From assembly GCF_029504655.1 (NCBI RefSeq), contig NZ_JAQFIL010000001.1:4159001-4223000 (forward strand): a stretch of 64,000 bases of DNA. Reading direction: 5' to 3'. Positions 54,986 to 63,064 of this stretch are shown here, piece by piece. The notes under the pieces were generated by a model. That model ran no database searches and was not told the origin of the DNA. It saw only the letters and a program-made list of their open reading frames with translations. The position numbers and the translations under genes are program-made. Positions within the stretch are counted from its first letter, which is position 1. Every line of letters starts with the position of its first letter. This DNA is from Catalinimonas alkaloidigena. GTDB lineage: Bacteria; Bacteroidota; Bacteroidia; Cytophagales; Cyclobacteriaceae.

Positions 54986-56446
54986 TCACTCATTTTTTAA
55001 CAACAGATAACGCTTTAATTTCTGAGATAATGTATCAGCTTTTGCCTGATTTTTGGAGTATAAGTTTTTGACCTGTCCTAAATCATCGCGCAAGTTATAG
55101 AGCTGACCTTCACCTTCTAAAGGATAACCTTCAGGGCGAGGGTATCCCGCGCTAAAACCTCCTGAACCTGGACCATTAATATACACCCAATCTCCTTCTC
55201 GCATGGCATACAAACCATACACAGACTCTACCAGGAGATCATTTCTCAAAGCAGCACTGGGAGCTTCATTCAGTAAAACAGGCAAGAAACTATAGCTGTC
55301 TTCTGCCGTATTTTCCTGATCGATAAATATATCCAGCAAATCTGCCATGGTTGCCATCATATCGGTAAAACAGATAAGCTGGTTGCTGTTAGTATTCTCA
55401 GCAATATGTCCTTTCCATCGGGCCACAAATGGCATACGATGTCCTCCTTCATACGCATCTCCTTTCATACCATTTAAGGGGCCAACTGCACTATGCTCAT
55501 AGCGCTCTACATCTTCAGAAAACCAGACAGGACCATTGTCGCTGCTAAAAAAAATCAGGGTTTCTTCATCAATGCCTGCTTCTTCAAGGTAAGCAAGTAT
55601 GCTTCCAACAGTCTGGTCAACCTGGTATACGAAATCACCATACATTCCGGCATCACTTTTACCCTGATATTCTTCCAGCGGCAACCAGGGGGTGTGCGGT
55701 GCCGGTAAGGCAACATACAGAAAAAAAGGATCATCAGATTGTTGCTGATGGTTTTTGAGAAATTCCAGGCTTTTATCTCTTAGGTGAGGTAATACTTCTT
55801 CATGTTCAAAACCTGGAGCAATTTTACCTCCTCTCCAGAATGCTCCCTGTATCGGGCTAACATTCGGTGAGTTATTATCACCTATACTATCGGTAGGTAA
55901 GGCAACGCACTGGTCATTTTCTATGTAGTAGTACGGAGGAATATCCAGCGAAGCAGGTATTCCATAGAAGTAATCAAATCCCCGGTTGACAGGCCCGGCA
56001 CTAAGCTTTCCATCAGGTGCAGGATCTTTCTCGTTCTCTCCCATCCCCAGATGCCACTTGCCTACACAAGCAGTGGTATAGCCCTGCTCCTGCAACATAC
56101 TTCCTAAGGTCATTCTGTCTTCCTCTATCCAGGAACCATTGAAAATACCTGTGCGCCGTATAGGATACCTCCCGGTGATGAGCCCGTAGCGGGAAGGGAC
56201 ACATACCGCAGCGGGGGCGTGTGCGTCTGTAAAACGCATTCCTTCACTCACCAATGTATTGATCGCAGGCGTTGGAATTTTAGAATTGGTGTTAAAAGCA
56301 GATACATCTCCATAACCCATATCATCAACCAGAATGAAAAGAACATTAGGCGGTTTTTCTTCAGTATTTTGGGATTGTTGTGGGTTTGATTGACATCCAA
56401 AGAGAGTAATAAGTAGTAAGATGCTGAGGTAGAGAGGTCTATTCAT
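54986..56446 (-). CDS. Lipoprotein sulfatase (arylsulfatase family)
   Basis: The 486-residue enzyme hydrolyses sulfate esters, most likely in the periplasm or on the cell surface. It has a lipobox (LFGC, Cys18), a metal-site segment LFILVDDMGYGD and formylglycine motif CVPSR (Cys82 in AVCVPSRYGLITGRYP). GKWHLG and the late SSDNGPVW metal-site segment complete the catalytic set. The GPLNGMKGDAYEGGHRMPF segment before the C-terminal subdomain is typical. It is on the same strand as the giant sulfatase gene, 974 bases upstream, but separate in sequence. It is not a recent copy: only the core motifs are shared. Confidence 0.95.
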   Translation of the reverse strand: MNRPLYLSILLLITLFGCQSNPQQSQNTEEKPPNVLFILVDDMGYGDVSAFNTNSKIPTPAINTLVSEGMRFTDAHAPAAVCVPSRYGLITGRYPIRRTGIFNGSWIEEDRMTLGSMLQEQGYTTACVGKWHLGMGENEKDPAPDGKLSAGPVNRGFDYFYGIPASLDIPPYYYIENDQCVALPTDSIGDNNSPNVSPIQGAFWRGGKIAPGFEHEEVLPHLRDKSLEFLKNHQQQSDDPFFLYVALPAPHTPWLPLEEYQGKSDAGMYGDFVYQVDQTVGSILAYLEEAGIDEETLIFFSSDNGPVWFSEDVERYEHSAVGPLNGMKGDAYEGGHRMPFVARWKGHIAENTNSNQLICFTDMMATMADLLDIFIDQENTAEDSYSFLPVLLNEAPSAALRNDLLVESVYGLYAMREGDWVYINGPGSGGFSAGYPRPEGYPLEGEGQLYNLRDDLGQVKNLYSKNQAKADTLSQKLKRYLLLKNE

Positions 56447-56541
56447 TTTGGTAAGGCTTGAGGTTTAGGTTGTCTGTCAAATAAAAGCATTTCCTGCTTA
56501 GCGCACCACCGAATCAGCATATTTTGGGGATAAAATAAAGA

Positions 56542-56566
56542 AACCCGAGTAGTATTTCCCCGGGTT
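56542..56566 (-). terminator. Terminator after the dodecin gene
   Basis: Read leftward, AACCCG/CGGGTT with a 13-base loop is followed by TCTTTATTTTATC. It lies about 30 bases beyond the dodecin stop codon. Confidence 0.65.
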
Positions 56567-56595
56567 CATGTTGATCATTCTTTATGACGATTCAA

Positions 56596-56796
56596 CTAAT
56601 CTACTGTAAACGAAATTTTTGCATTAACCCCATAAGAGACAATTTTGTTGCCCTCTACATTAGCTTTCATCTCTTTAACATAGATGGAAGTAATGTTCTT
56701 AACTGATTTAGAAGCTTCAATCAACGCATTGTTTACCGCATCATCAAAACTTTTTTCTGATCCTGCGATCACTTCAATAATCTTTGTAATAGCCAT
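56596..56796 (-). CDS. Dodecin-family small protein
   Basis: The 66-residue protein has the dodecin pattern: KIIEVIAGSEKSFDDAVNNA, then SIYVKEMKANVEGNKIVSYG. Dodecins form hollow 12-mers that store flavins in many bacteria. The Trp that stacks on the flavin in characterised members (the 'LDWFEV' position) reads ITSIYV here. The conserved Gln in the HYQVTLKV strand is Gly (SYGVNAKI). It may bind another ligand or bind flavin differently. It is leftward, 149 bases downstream of the sulfatase start, with its own terminator. Confidence 0.85.
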   Translation of the reverse strand: MAITKIIEVIAGSEKSFDDAVNNALIEASKSVKNITSIYVKEMKANVEGNKIVSYGVNAKISFTVD

Positions 56797-57037
56797 AAGT
56801 GAAAAAATTTATTGGTTAATAAAAATGTCAAGGTCTTTGTCTCAGTTTACATTAATATACATTTCCGTAAAACAATTGTTCACGTTTGTGAATATTATTT
56901 GATACTCATCAAGCAGGTATCAGGGTGATTCTCTGGAGTCCGGACAGCTTCGTCAGAGGTTCTGAGTACAGCCTATCATTCCAGAACTATGTAATACAAA
57001 ATACTGTTCTAATGAGTACAACATTAACCCTAATTAC

Positions 57038-57877
57038 ATGAACCTGACCCAAACTAAAGATAAAAAAAGTTTTTTCGGGCCTAAAGGTATGTCAGAATCT
57101 GGCAGGAAAGAAGAGCCCTATATCTGGCGTTACCTAAGGTCTTATGAAGGCAAAGCGATGGCTGAACTAATTAATTGGGAGGAGAGAATGCAAAAGGCTC
57201 CCAGCTTTGTCAACAGGCTATCCAAAGGATTCCAACACAAAGTCAACACCTTAATTCCTGATAAGATACATCGTGCGGTAACACTGGCCATTAAACAAAT
57301 GGTACGTTCCATTCTCTTTGGCTCTGAGTTTACTTCAAAACGGCCTTTTACTGGCTTAAGCTTTCAGCAAAGGGAATTTAAAGCGATGCGATGTATCAAT
57401 ATCTACAACCGCTTAGCTGCAACTGAAGGGGGAATCACCGGAGCAGGGGGCTTCCTGATGTCGCTGGCTGACTTTCCGCTTTTCCTCAGTCTTAAGATGA
57501 AAATGCTTTATGAAATCGCTTCCATCTATGGTTTTGACGTACGAGACTACCGCGAGCGCCTGTACCTATTGAAAATATTTCAATTGGCTTTCTCCAGTCA
57601 GCAGCAGCGCAATGTTGTATTTGAAGAACTTAAGCATTGGGATGAATACAGCAAAAAACTACCTTACGATATTCATGCTTTTGACTGGCGTACGTTTCAG
57701 TTGGAATATCGTGACTACCTGGACCTCGCTAAACTGGCACAGATGATTCCCGGTATAGGTGCGGTCGTAGGGGTAGTGGTAAATTACCGGCTTACTAAAC
57801 AACTGGGAAGAACTGCCATGAATGCCTACCGTATGCGCTGGAGAGCCTCTCAGAAAATGGAAACCATTAAGGTATAG
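57038..57877 (+). CDS. EcsC-family protein
   Basis: The 279-residue protein matches the EcsC family, named after a product of the Bacillus ecs operon whose function is unclear. Recognisable are GGFLMSLADFPLFLSLKMKM (an amphipathic, partly hydrophobic helix), the following IYGFDVRDYRERLYLLKIF helix, and the C-terminal IPGIGAVVGVVVNYRLTKQL segment. No signal peptide is present, so it is likely cytoplasmic or peripheral to the inner membrane. It is divergent from dodecin, with a 241-base spacer carrying the inverted repeat TTCAC-GTTT-GTGAA at 56879-56892. Confidence 0.9.
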   Translation: MNLTQTKDKKSFFGPKGMSESGRKEEPYIWRYLRSYEGKAMAELINWEERMQKAPSFVNRLSKGFQHKVNTLIPDKIHRAVTLAIKQMVRSILFGSEFTSKRPFTGLSFQQREFKAMRCINIYNRLAATEGGITGAGGFLMSLADFPLFLSLKMKMLYEIASIYGFDVRDYRERLYLLKIFQLAFSSQQQRNVVFEELKHWDEYSKKLPYDIHAFDWRTFQLEYRDYLDLAKLAQMIPGIGAVVGVVVNYRLTKQLGRTAMNAYRMRWRASQKMETIKV

Positions 57878-58375
57878 GGATCTTCGCATATCCTGAGATA
57901 ATTTTTAACAGGACTGCTTATAAAAGTCTGGCCTTTTGCTTATGGGTATGCTGATTTCTATATTAAAACGACTTCAAAAGTCGTTCTACTGAACTTTTTA
58001 TATAAGAGCGGGTAAATATTTACTTCATATCTCCTTTTGCCTTTCCATTTAACTCCCTTAATAGATCGTATACTTCAGATTCTTCTGAGTTTTAGATATG
58101 TAAGGAAAAAAGTATCGTCCGATACGCTTTGTTATCCCCTAGCAAAGTGGGGAAATCTTTATTGTGGATAAGCAGACTTTCTATTGAGCTTTACATGCCC
58201 CGGTAAGAGGACTAATGATTATTTCCCTATTAGCCTGTACTTCTCATTATCAGGCATAGGAATGACAGAGGCAAAACCATTGCCCCTGCAAGCTGAATTT
58301 CGTCACGAAATTATGTTTGGTCAGAAACCGTATCCATCATTAAGCGTTACATTTAAAGAATTGACGAAGCAAGCT
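57878..58375. other. Intergenic region with a possible terminator hairpin
   Basis: This 498-base gap holds an 8-bp perfect stem (AACGACTT/AAGTCGTT, 57967-57985) about 90 bases after EcsC, with CTTTTTAT shortly downstream; it could end that transcript. An open stretch continuing upstream of 58376 has no signal or family pattern and is not taken as coding. Confidence 0.4.
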
Positions 58376-58978
58376 ATGAAATTAAGCAAAACAACATTTT
58401 TATACTTCATGGTTCTTCTACTATTTGTCAGCCAGGCCCATGCCCAGAAAGTCAAGCAGGAATACGAGAAAAGTATTAAAGAGGAGGAAGTACCTGCTGA
58501 GATTCTTGACCTCATTAGGCCCATGCTGGAAGAGTCGCGTCGTATCAGGTATTATGAAGAGTACGACGGGGAAAAAACCGGCTATGAAATAGAAATGCTG
58601 TGGAGAGACAGGCAACTCAGTGTGGAATTCTATGCTGACGGCCGGCTGATGGATATTGAGGAGCTTATTGATTTTGAAGCAATGGAAGAAGAAGCCCGGG
58701 AAGAGATTGCCGAGTATTTTGAAGAGGATTTTGAAAAGCATAAGATTCAACGCCTGCAGCGTCAATATACCCCTGAAGAATCAGATGATGAAGATGAGGA
58801 GTTGATAGAAGATTTTATGGAAGAGGATCGCGAAGATCTGACCATTCGTTACGAAATTGTAGCTCGGGTAAAGAGTGATAAAATGTATGGCCCCTACGAG
58901 TTCTTGTTTGATGATGAAGGTGAACTGCTAAATGTACAAAAGATAGAAAGAAGATCGCTTGATAATGTCTTATACTAA
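58376..58978 (+). CDS. Secreted acidic PepSY-like protein
   Basis: The 200-residue exported protein has a signal peptide (MKLSKTTFLYFMVLLLFVSQ, ending AHAQ). The mature part is very acidic (for example EESDDEDEELIEDFMEED) and shows two PepSY-like half-repeats: EYDGEKTGYEIEMLWRDRQL with FYADGRLMDIEE, and DLTIRYEIVARVKSDK with FLFDDEGELLNVQK. PepSY-like domains bind or regulate partner proteins. The frame is open back to 58184, but only the ATG at 58376 gives a normal signal. Its stop overlaps the start of the DUF2490 gene by 14 bases, so the two are coupled. Confidence 0.82.
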   Translation: MKLSKTTFLYFMVLLLFVSQAHAQKVKQEYEKSIKEEEVPAEILDLIRPMLEESRRIRYYEEYDGEKTGYEIEMLWRDRQLSVEFYADGRLMDIEELIDFEAMEEEAREEIAEYFEEDFEKHKIQRLQRQYTPEESDDEDEELIEDFMEEDREDLTIRYEIVARVKSDKMYGPYEFLFDDEGELLNVQKIERRSLDNVLY

Positions 58979-59666
58979 GCTTGCCTGTATCATATTTCTG
59001 CTCTTATCAGGATTATCTATTCCAAAAAAAGGCTTTTCACAATCTGCTATTCGCTGGGAGCCGGAATTGTCCTATACCTGGGAACCTTTTCAGCACTGGT
59101 CGTTCAACAGCAGCCTCGGTGGACGCAATGTATGGATGGACGAAGCAAGCAAAGAACTGGAAACTTACGACTGGCAATTTATGGAAGGCCAGTTTTTTGC
59201 CAATTATGAGTTTTTTAACGGTGGCGAATTGGGAGGAGGATATAAATACAGAATGATTGCCCCCTTCAATGATGAGTTTTCGGGCTATGAACACCGCCTG
59301 ATGCAGCAATATGCCTTCGTTTCCTTTGTAGGAGCCCGCAGACTGGCGCATCGCTTCAGAGCAGAGCAACGTATTCGCGATGCCGGAACCAGCAGCCGTT
59401 TTCGTTATCGGCTAAGTTATGACTTTCCTACTAACGGACAGCAGCTTGATCCCGGTGAGACCTATCTGATATTCTCAGAAGAAGTTCTCTGGGAGCTTAA
59501 TGCCTATGAAAACGAGCTGGACAATCGCCTATACTTAGGTATCGGCTGGTATTTCACTGATAAGCGCAAACTGGAAGCAGGTGTACAGTATCGTTTGGAG
59601 GCAATCAATATGGGAAGTTCCGAAAGTATCTTCCATATCGTTACTTCCTACTACCTGAACCAGTGA
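58965..59666 (+). CDS. DUF2490-family outer-membrane protein
   Basis: The 233-residue protein has a signal peptide (ending GFSQ) and a beta-barrel pattern of the DUF2490 family: FQHWSFNSSLGGRNVW, the strand GGGYKYRMIAPFND, the arginine-rich RLAHRFRAEQRIRD, and an end KLEAGVQYRLEAIN. It is predicted to be an outer-membrane barrel of unknown role. The ATG at 58965 is preferred to an upstream TTG at 58959. The gene overlaps the PepSY-like gene and is likely co-translated with it. Confidence 0.87.
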   Translation: MSYTKLACIIFLLLSGLSIPKKGFSQSAIRWEPELSYTWEPFQHWSFNSSLGGRNVWMDEASKELETYDWQFMEGQFFANYEFFNGGELGGGYKYRMIAPFNDEFSGYEHRLMQQYAFVSFVGARRLAHRFRAEQRIRDAGTSSRFRYRLSYDFPTNGQQLDPGETYLIFSEEVLWELNAYENELDNRLYLGIGWYFTDKRKLEAGVQYRLEAINMGSSESIFHIVTSYYLNQ

Positions 59667-60464
59667 AATAAAGAGGATTCTTCTTGTCTGGGTTGATCTC
59701 CAACAATTCCTGCCAAGGAATTGCTTAAGAAATTCATCCTTCAATTTGCTACTCGTTTATCCTATATTTTTCAATTTTGAAGATTTCAGATGCCTCAATT
59801 GGGGTCAAAATAGACGGATCTGCAATAGACAAAATGCTTATAGATTACATGTAAAGAAAGTTTTAGAACAAAACAGCGCTTATATATTAGGTTTCAGCGT
59901 TAAATAGGAGCAACTGAATGTTAAAATTTAATAATAAACCCAGATTGATTCTGCTTAGATGAACATTAAAATACCTTCACTGAGATCTCACGATGCCTAT
60001 TTAAGCACTCATTTGTCTCTTGTTTTGTACCCCTAATGAAGTAAATACATTTTTGCAATTGATAGCATCGTTGCAGCAAATATGAAAAAATCTTAATGGT
60101 AAAAGTATGACCTGGTACACGATAAGTAATAATTGAACAATGGCCTGCCAGGTTTTAACAAGTATGCGTTTAAGAAGGCAGGTAATAAGTTGGTTACATA
60201 TCTGATAATCAATCATTCTGCCAGGAAACGTAGCCCAAATGGAAGTTAATTGATCAACGGAATCGCAAATAATGTATTTTTTTCTTTTACATCTTAAAAA
60301 AGGAACTCACAGCTTCTCTTCAAAAGCATTTCCCCTAAAGCTTTTGCGGATAACAACGCGCAAAAATTCTTTACAAATCAGTATGAATAAGCAGGAGTCA
60401 AAGTAAAAAAGGTCAATTCGAGCTGAACTGACCTTTTCAGGTATTAAACAATTAGATTATGAAA
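59667..60464. other. Long convergent intergenic region, no gene seen
   Basis: This 798-base gap lies between convergent genes. It has a 7-bp hairpin CAATTCC/GGAATTG at 59704-59723 without a T run, and the receptor's terminator at its right end. Short frames here have no family pattern. It may contain decayed sequence, but nothing identifiable remains. Confidence 0.4.
60405..60437 (-). terminator. Terminator of the outer-membrane receptor gene
   Basis: A 13-bp stem (one G-T pair), AAAAGGTCAATTC/GAACTGACCTTTT with loop GAGCT, reads leftward into TTTTTTACTTTG. It lies 28 bases beyond the stop codon. Confidence 0.85.
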
Positions 60465-62888
60465 TCAGAAATCCATGTCATCATTCCCCCCATCGTAGCC
60501 GCCGCCACCTCTTCCACCACGCATGCGGTTGTTAATATCATTGAGACGATAGGTAAATGATAAAGTGAGCTGACGCTGAGCCCGCTGAAACTCAGCCTCT
60601 TCGTATAGTGTTTCGGTAATCGTCTCGTATCTGAATTTCCTGCTGTTCAAAATATCTCTTACACTAAGTGAAAGCGTACCTTTCTTTTGGAATACATCTT
60701 TGGTAGCACCTAGATCTAAAGAATAATAAGCTTTTCTTCGTCCCTGCGTAGTAACTTCAGGAGCACGGTAGAAACCGCTGAACTGCACATCAAATAATTT
60801 GGGCACTTCCCATTTGGAAGTAAAACGTCCACTGGCGGAATACGTATCAGCAAAAAGCTCCAGACCATCAAACTCACCTTCGGTGATAGAACGGTAGAAG
60901 TTAAAGTTCGCATTCACATTCCACCAGGAGAATAAATCTTTGGAACCGTTGAGTTCAAAGCCATAAGCGTTTTGTGTGCTCAGGTTTTCAGGACGCGTAA
61001 ATGTGATCACCACGCTATCTACTGTTTCTGTCCATCGTACTCGCTCTACCACATCGTCAGTAAAACGGTAGTAGGCACCAAAATAGATATTACCGGTAGC
61101 ATAGTTATAAAGATAACCCAGCTCATAGCTATCGGTAAACTCGGGGTCCAGATCAGGATTACCTGTACGAATATTACGTGCATCTGTAAAGCTGGAGAAA
61201 GGGTTCAATTCTCTGAAGCGCGGACGATTGATTCTGCGACTATAGCTTGCCTGAAGAGAGTTTGTTTTACTCAAGGAGTAGGTCAGAAAAGCGCTGGGGA
61301 ACAGATTGATATAATCCTTATCATTTTTCTCATCAGTTTGTATCAAATGAGTGGTAATATCGGTAGCCTCAGCCCGTAAACCTCCCTGATAAGACCATTT
61401 ACCAGTTTTGTTGCTCAGAATAGCATAAGCTGCATAAATATTCTCATCATAATTGAAGGTATTGGTAAAGCCCGGTAGGTTAACCCAGTCGCCAGACTCC
61501 TCCTGCTCCTCTACAATGTATTCATTATCTATCTGGCGCAGCGTATTACGCACTCCGGTTTCAAATTTCGCGTTTTCCAGGAAAGGATATACGTAATCTG
61601 CCTGTATCAGCCACTGTCGTTCGTTCTCATCGTTGAGCGAACGCTGCACCAAAGTAGGGTACATCTCTTCAAAACCTTCAAATTCGTTCTGATCGGCATC
61701 TTCTATCTCTGCACTTTGCCTGAATTGTACATTGGCGGTAAATTCTCTCCCCTTTTTCTTGTAAGTACGTTTATAATACAGTTCATACTCCTGGTTTTCC
61801 TCATCTTCATGCTCTCGGTCGGTACGCAGCGTACGCTGAATAAGGTCATTGTCTGTGGTAAAATCACGGTACCAGGTATCGGTATTGTTATCCTGATCCG
61901 ATACATTGTATAGCGCGGAGGCAGTAAGGGTATTGTATTCGTTAAAGATGAAGTCCGTACCTAATCTGATATTGCTGGATATACCTCCCCGCAAACGGTC
62001 GTTCTCCCGGCGGGTAATATAAGAAGTATCAGCTCCGTTAAATTCCTGATAGGAGCTACCCATCCCCGGTGTACGACGATAGTTGACCCCGTAGTTAACA
62101 AAGAAGTTCATTTTGCTCTGGCGATAGTTCAAGTTTACTGAAGCGCCATAGTTTTCGGGAGTACCTACGTTCGCAGTAAAGGAACCATTAAGCCCAGCCT
62201 TCTTTTTCTTTTTCAGCACAATATTGATGATGCCGGCAGAACCTTCAGCATCATAGCGGGCCGAAGGGTTAGTCACTACTTCTACTCTTTCAATCACATC
62301 ACCGTTTAGGGTACGTAATCCATCAGTATTGCCGATGCCGATAAGGCCGGAAGGTTTGCCATCTACCAGAATTCTCACATTACCACTACCTCTTAAGCTT
62401 ACATTTCCCTCTACATCTACCGTGACCGAAGGGAGATTATCTAATATTTCGGAAGCATTACGACCGGTATTGCTCAGGTCCTGAGCGACATTAAAGACTC
62501 TCTTATCCAGTTCCAGTTCCATCTGTTCTCTTTTTCCTTCTACTACCACCTCAGCAAGGGTGGAGGTATTCTCAGCAAGTGAGATGGCACCCATATTTTT
62601 GTTGCTGTTTCCTATCTGTACGTCACTGACCACCTTAGGATCGTAAGACACAAATTGTAGCTTGATCATATAAAGGCCTGGCTTGGCCTCTATTGTGAAT
62701 TTTCCTTCACTGTCGGTATATCCTCCGGTGATCAGGGTGGAATCGGCACCCTGCAAAAGACTCACGGTAGTAAACTCCAGGGGAGTTCCGGATTCTGCAT
62801 CTAATACCTGTCCGCTAACACTTCCCTGGGCTAATACTAGTTGGGAACTTAATAGACAGAGGAACAATGAGAGTAAGTTTTTTAGCAT
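60465..62888 (-). CDS. TonB-dependent-receptor-like outer-membrane protein
   Basis: The 807-residue protein begins with a signal peptide (ending LVLAQ) and a carboxypeptidase regulatory-like domain (GSVSGQVLDAESGTPLEFTT, about 22-105). A plug domain follows (ASEILDNLPSVTVDVEGNVS, RGSGNVRILVDGKPSG, then GSAGIINIVLKKKKK, about 125-235), then a barrel of the 'outer membrane protein beta-barrel' type (PF14905), with SYSRRINRPRFRELNPF and NPDLDPEFTDSYELGY as diagnostic strands. It has no clear TonB box. A glycine-rich tail (GGRGGGGYDGG) precedes the last Phe. No SusD-like partner is adjacent, so it is not a SusC pair. The substrate is unknown. Confidence 0.93.
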   Translation of the reverse strand: MLKNLLSLFLCLLSSQLVLAQGSVSGQVLDAESGTPLEFTTVSLLQGADSTLITGGYTDSEGKFTIEAKPGLYMIKLQFVSYDPKVVSDVQIGNSNKNMGAISLAENTSTLAEVVVEGKREQMELELDKRVFNVAQDLSNTGRNASEILDNLPSVTVDVEGNVSLRGSGNVRILVDGKPSGLIGIGNTDGLRTLNGDVIERVEVVTNPSARYDAEGSAGIINIVLKKKKKAGLNGSFTANVGTPENYGASVNLNYRQSKMNFFVNYGVNYRRTPGMGSSYQEFNGADTSYITRRENDRLRGGISSNIRLGTDFIFNEYNTLTASALYNVSDQDNNTDTWYRDFTTDNDLIQRTLRTDREHEDEENQEYELYYKRTYKKKGREFTANVQFRQSAEIEDADQNEFEGFEEMYPTLVQRSLNDENERQWLIQADYVYPFLENAKFETGVRNTLRQIDNEYIVEEQEESGDWVNLPGFTNTFNYDENIYAAYAILSNKTGKWSYQGGLRAEATDITTHLIQTDEKNDKDYINLFPSAFLTYSLSKTNSLQASYSRRINRPRFRELNPFSSFTDARNIRTGNPDLDPEFTDSYELGYLYNYATGNIYFGAYYRFTDDVVERVRWTETVDSVVITFTRPENLSTQNAYGFELNGSKDLFSWWNVNANFNFYRSITEGEFDGLELFADTYSASGRFTSKWEVPKLFDVQFSGFYRAPEVTTQGRRKAYYSLDLGATKDVFQKKGTLSLSVRDILNSRKFRYETITETLYEEAEFQRAQRQLTLSFTYRLNDINNRMRGGRGGGGYDGGNDDMDF

Positions 62889-62977
62889 GTCAGAAATAAA
62901 GGTTTTAATAAGGTTTCGCTAGCTATTACTATTACTTTGAACGAACGAAATAAACTTATTCCCGTATTTTCTAAGGC

Positions 62978-63007
62978 ATACTAGACCAACACGAAAGAGT
63001 ATTAGAC
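62978..63007. promoter_or_regulatory. Pair of 9-bp direct repeats upstream of the receptor gene
   Basis: ATACTAGAC (62978-62986) and GTATTAGAC (62999-63007) are separated by exactly 12 bases, about two helical turns apart and 90-120 bases above the receptor start. The 9-12-9 geometry is that of LytTR-type regulators. Confidence 0.4.
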
Positions 63008-63064
63008 TAAAACCTCATTTCTATGAAAGATTGTTTATGATAATCTATGAATATTAAGAGCTTG

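Noticed and set aside
58184-58375. N-terminal extension of the PepSY-like gene
   Set aside because: It would put 64 non-signal residues ahead of a perfect signal peptide. The ATG at 58376 explains export.
60001-60216. Leftward 71-codon frame in the gap before the receptor
   Set aside because: Hydrophobic but without family resemblance or transmembrane order, in a region with no other coding sign.
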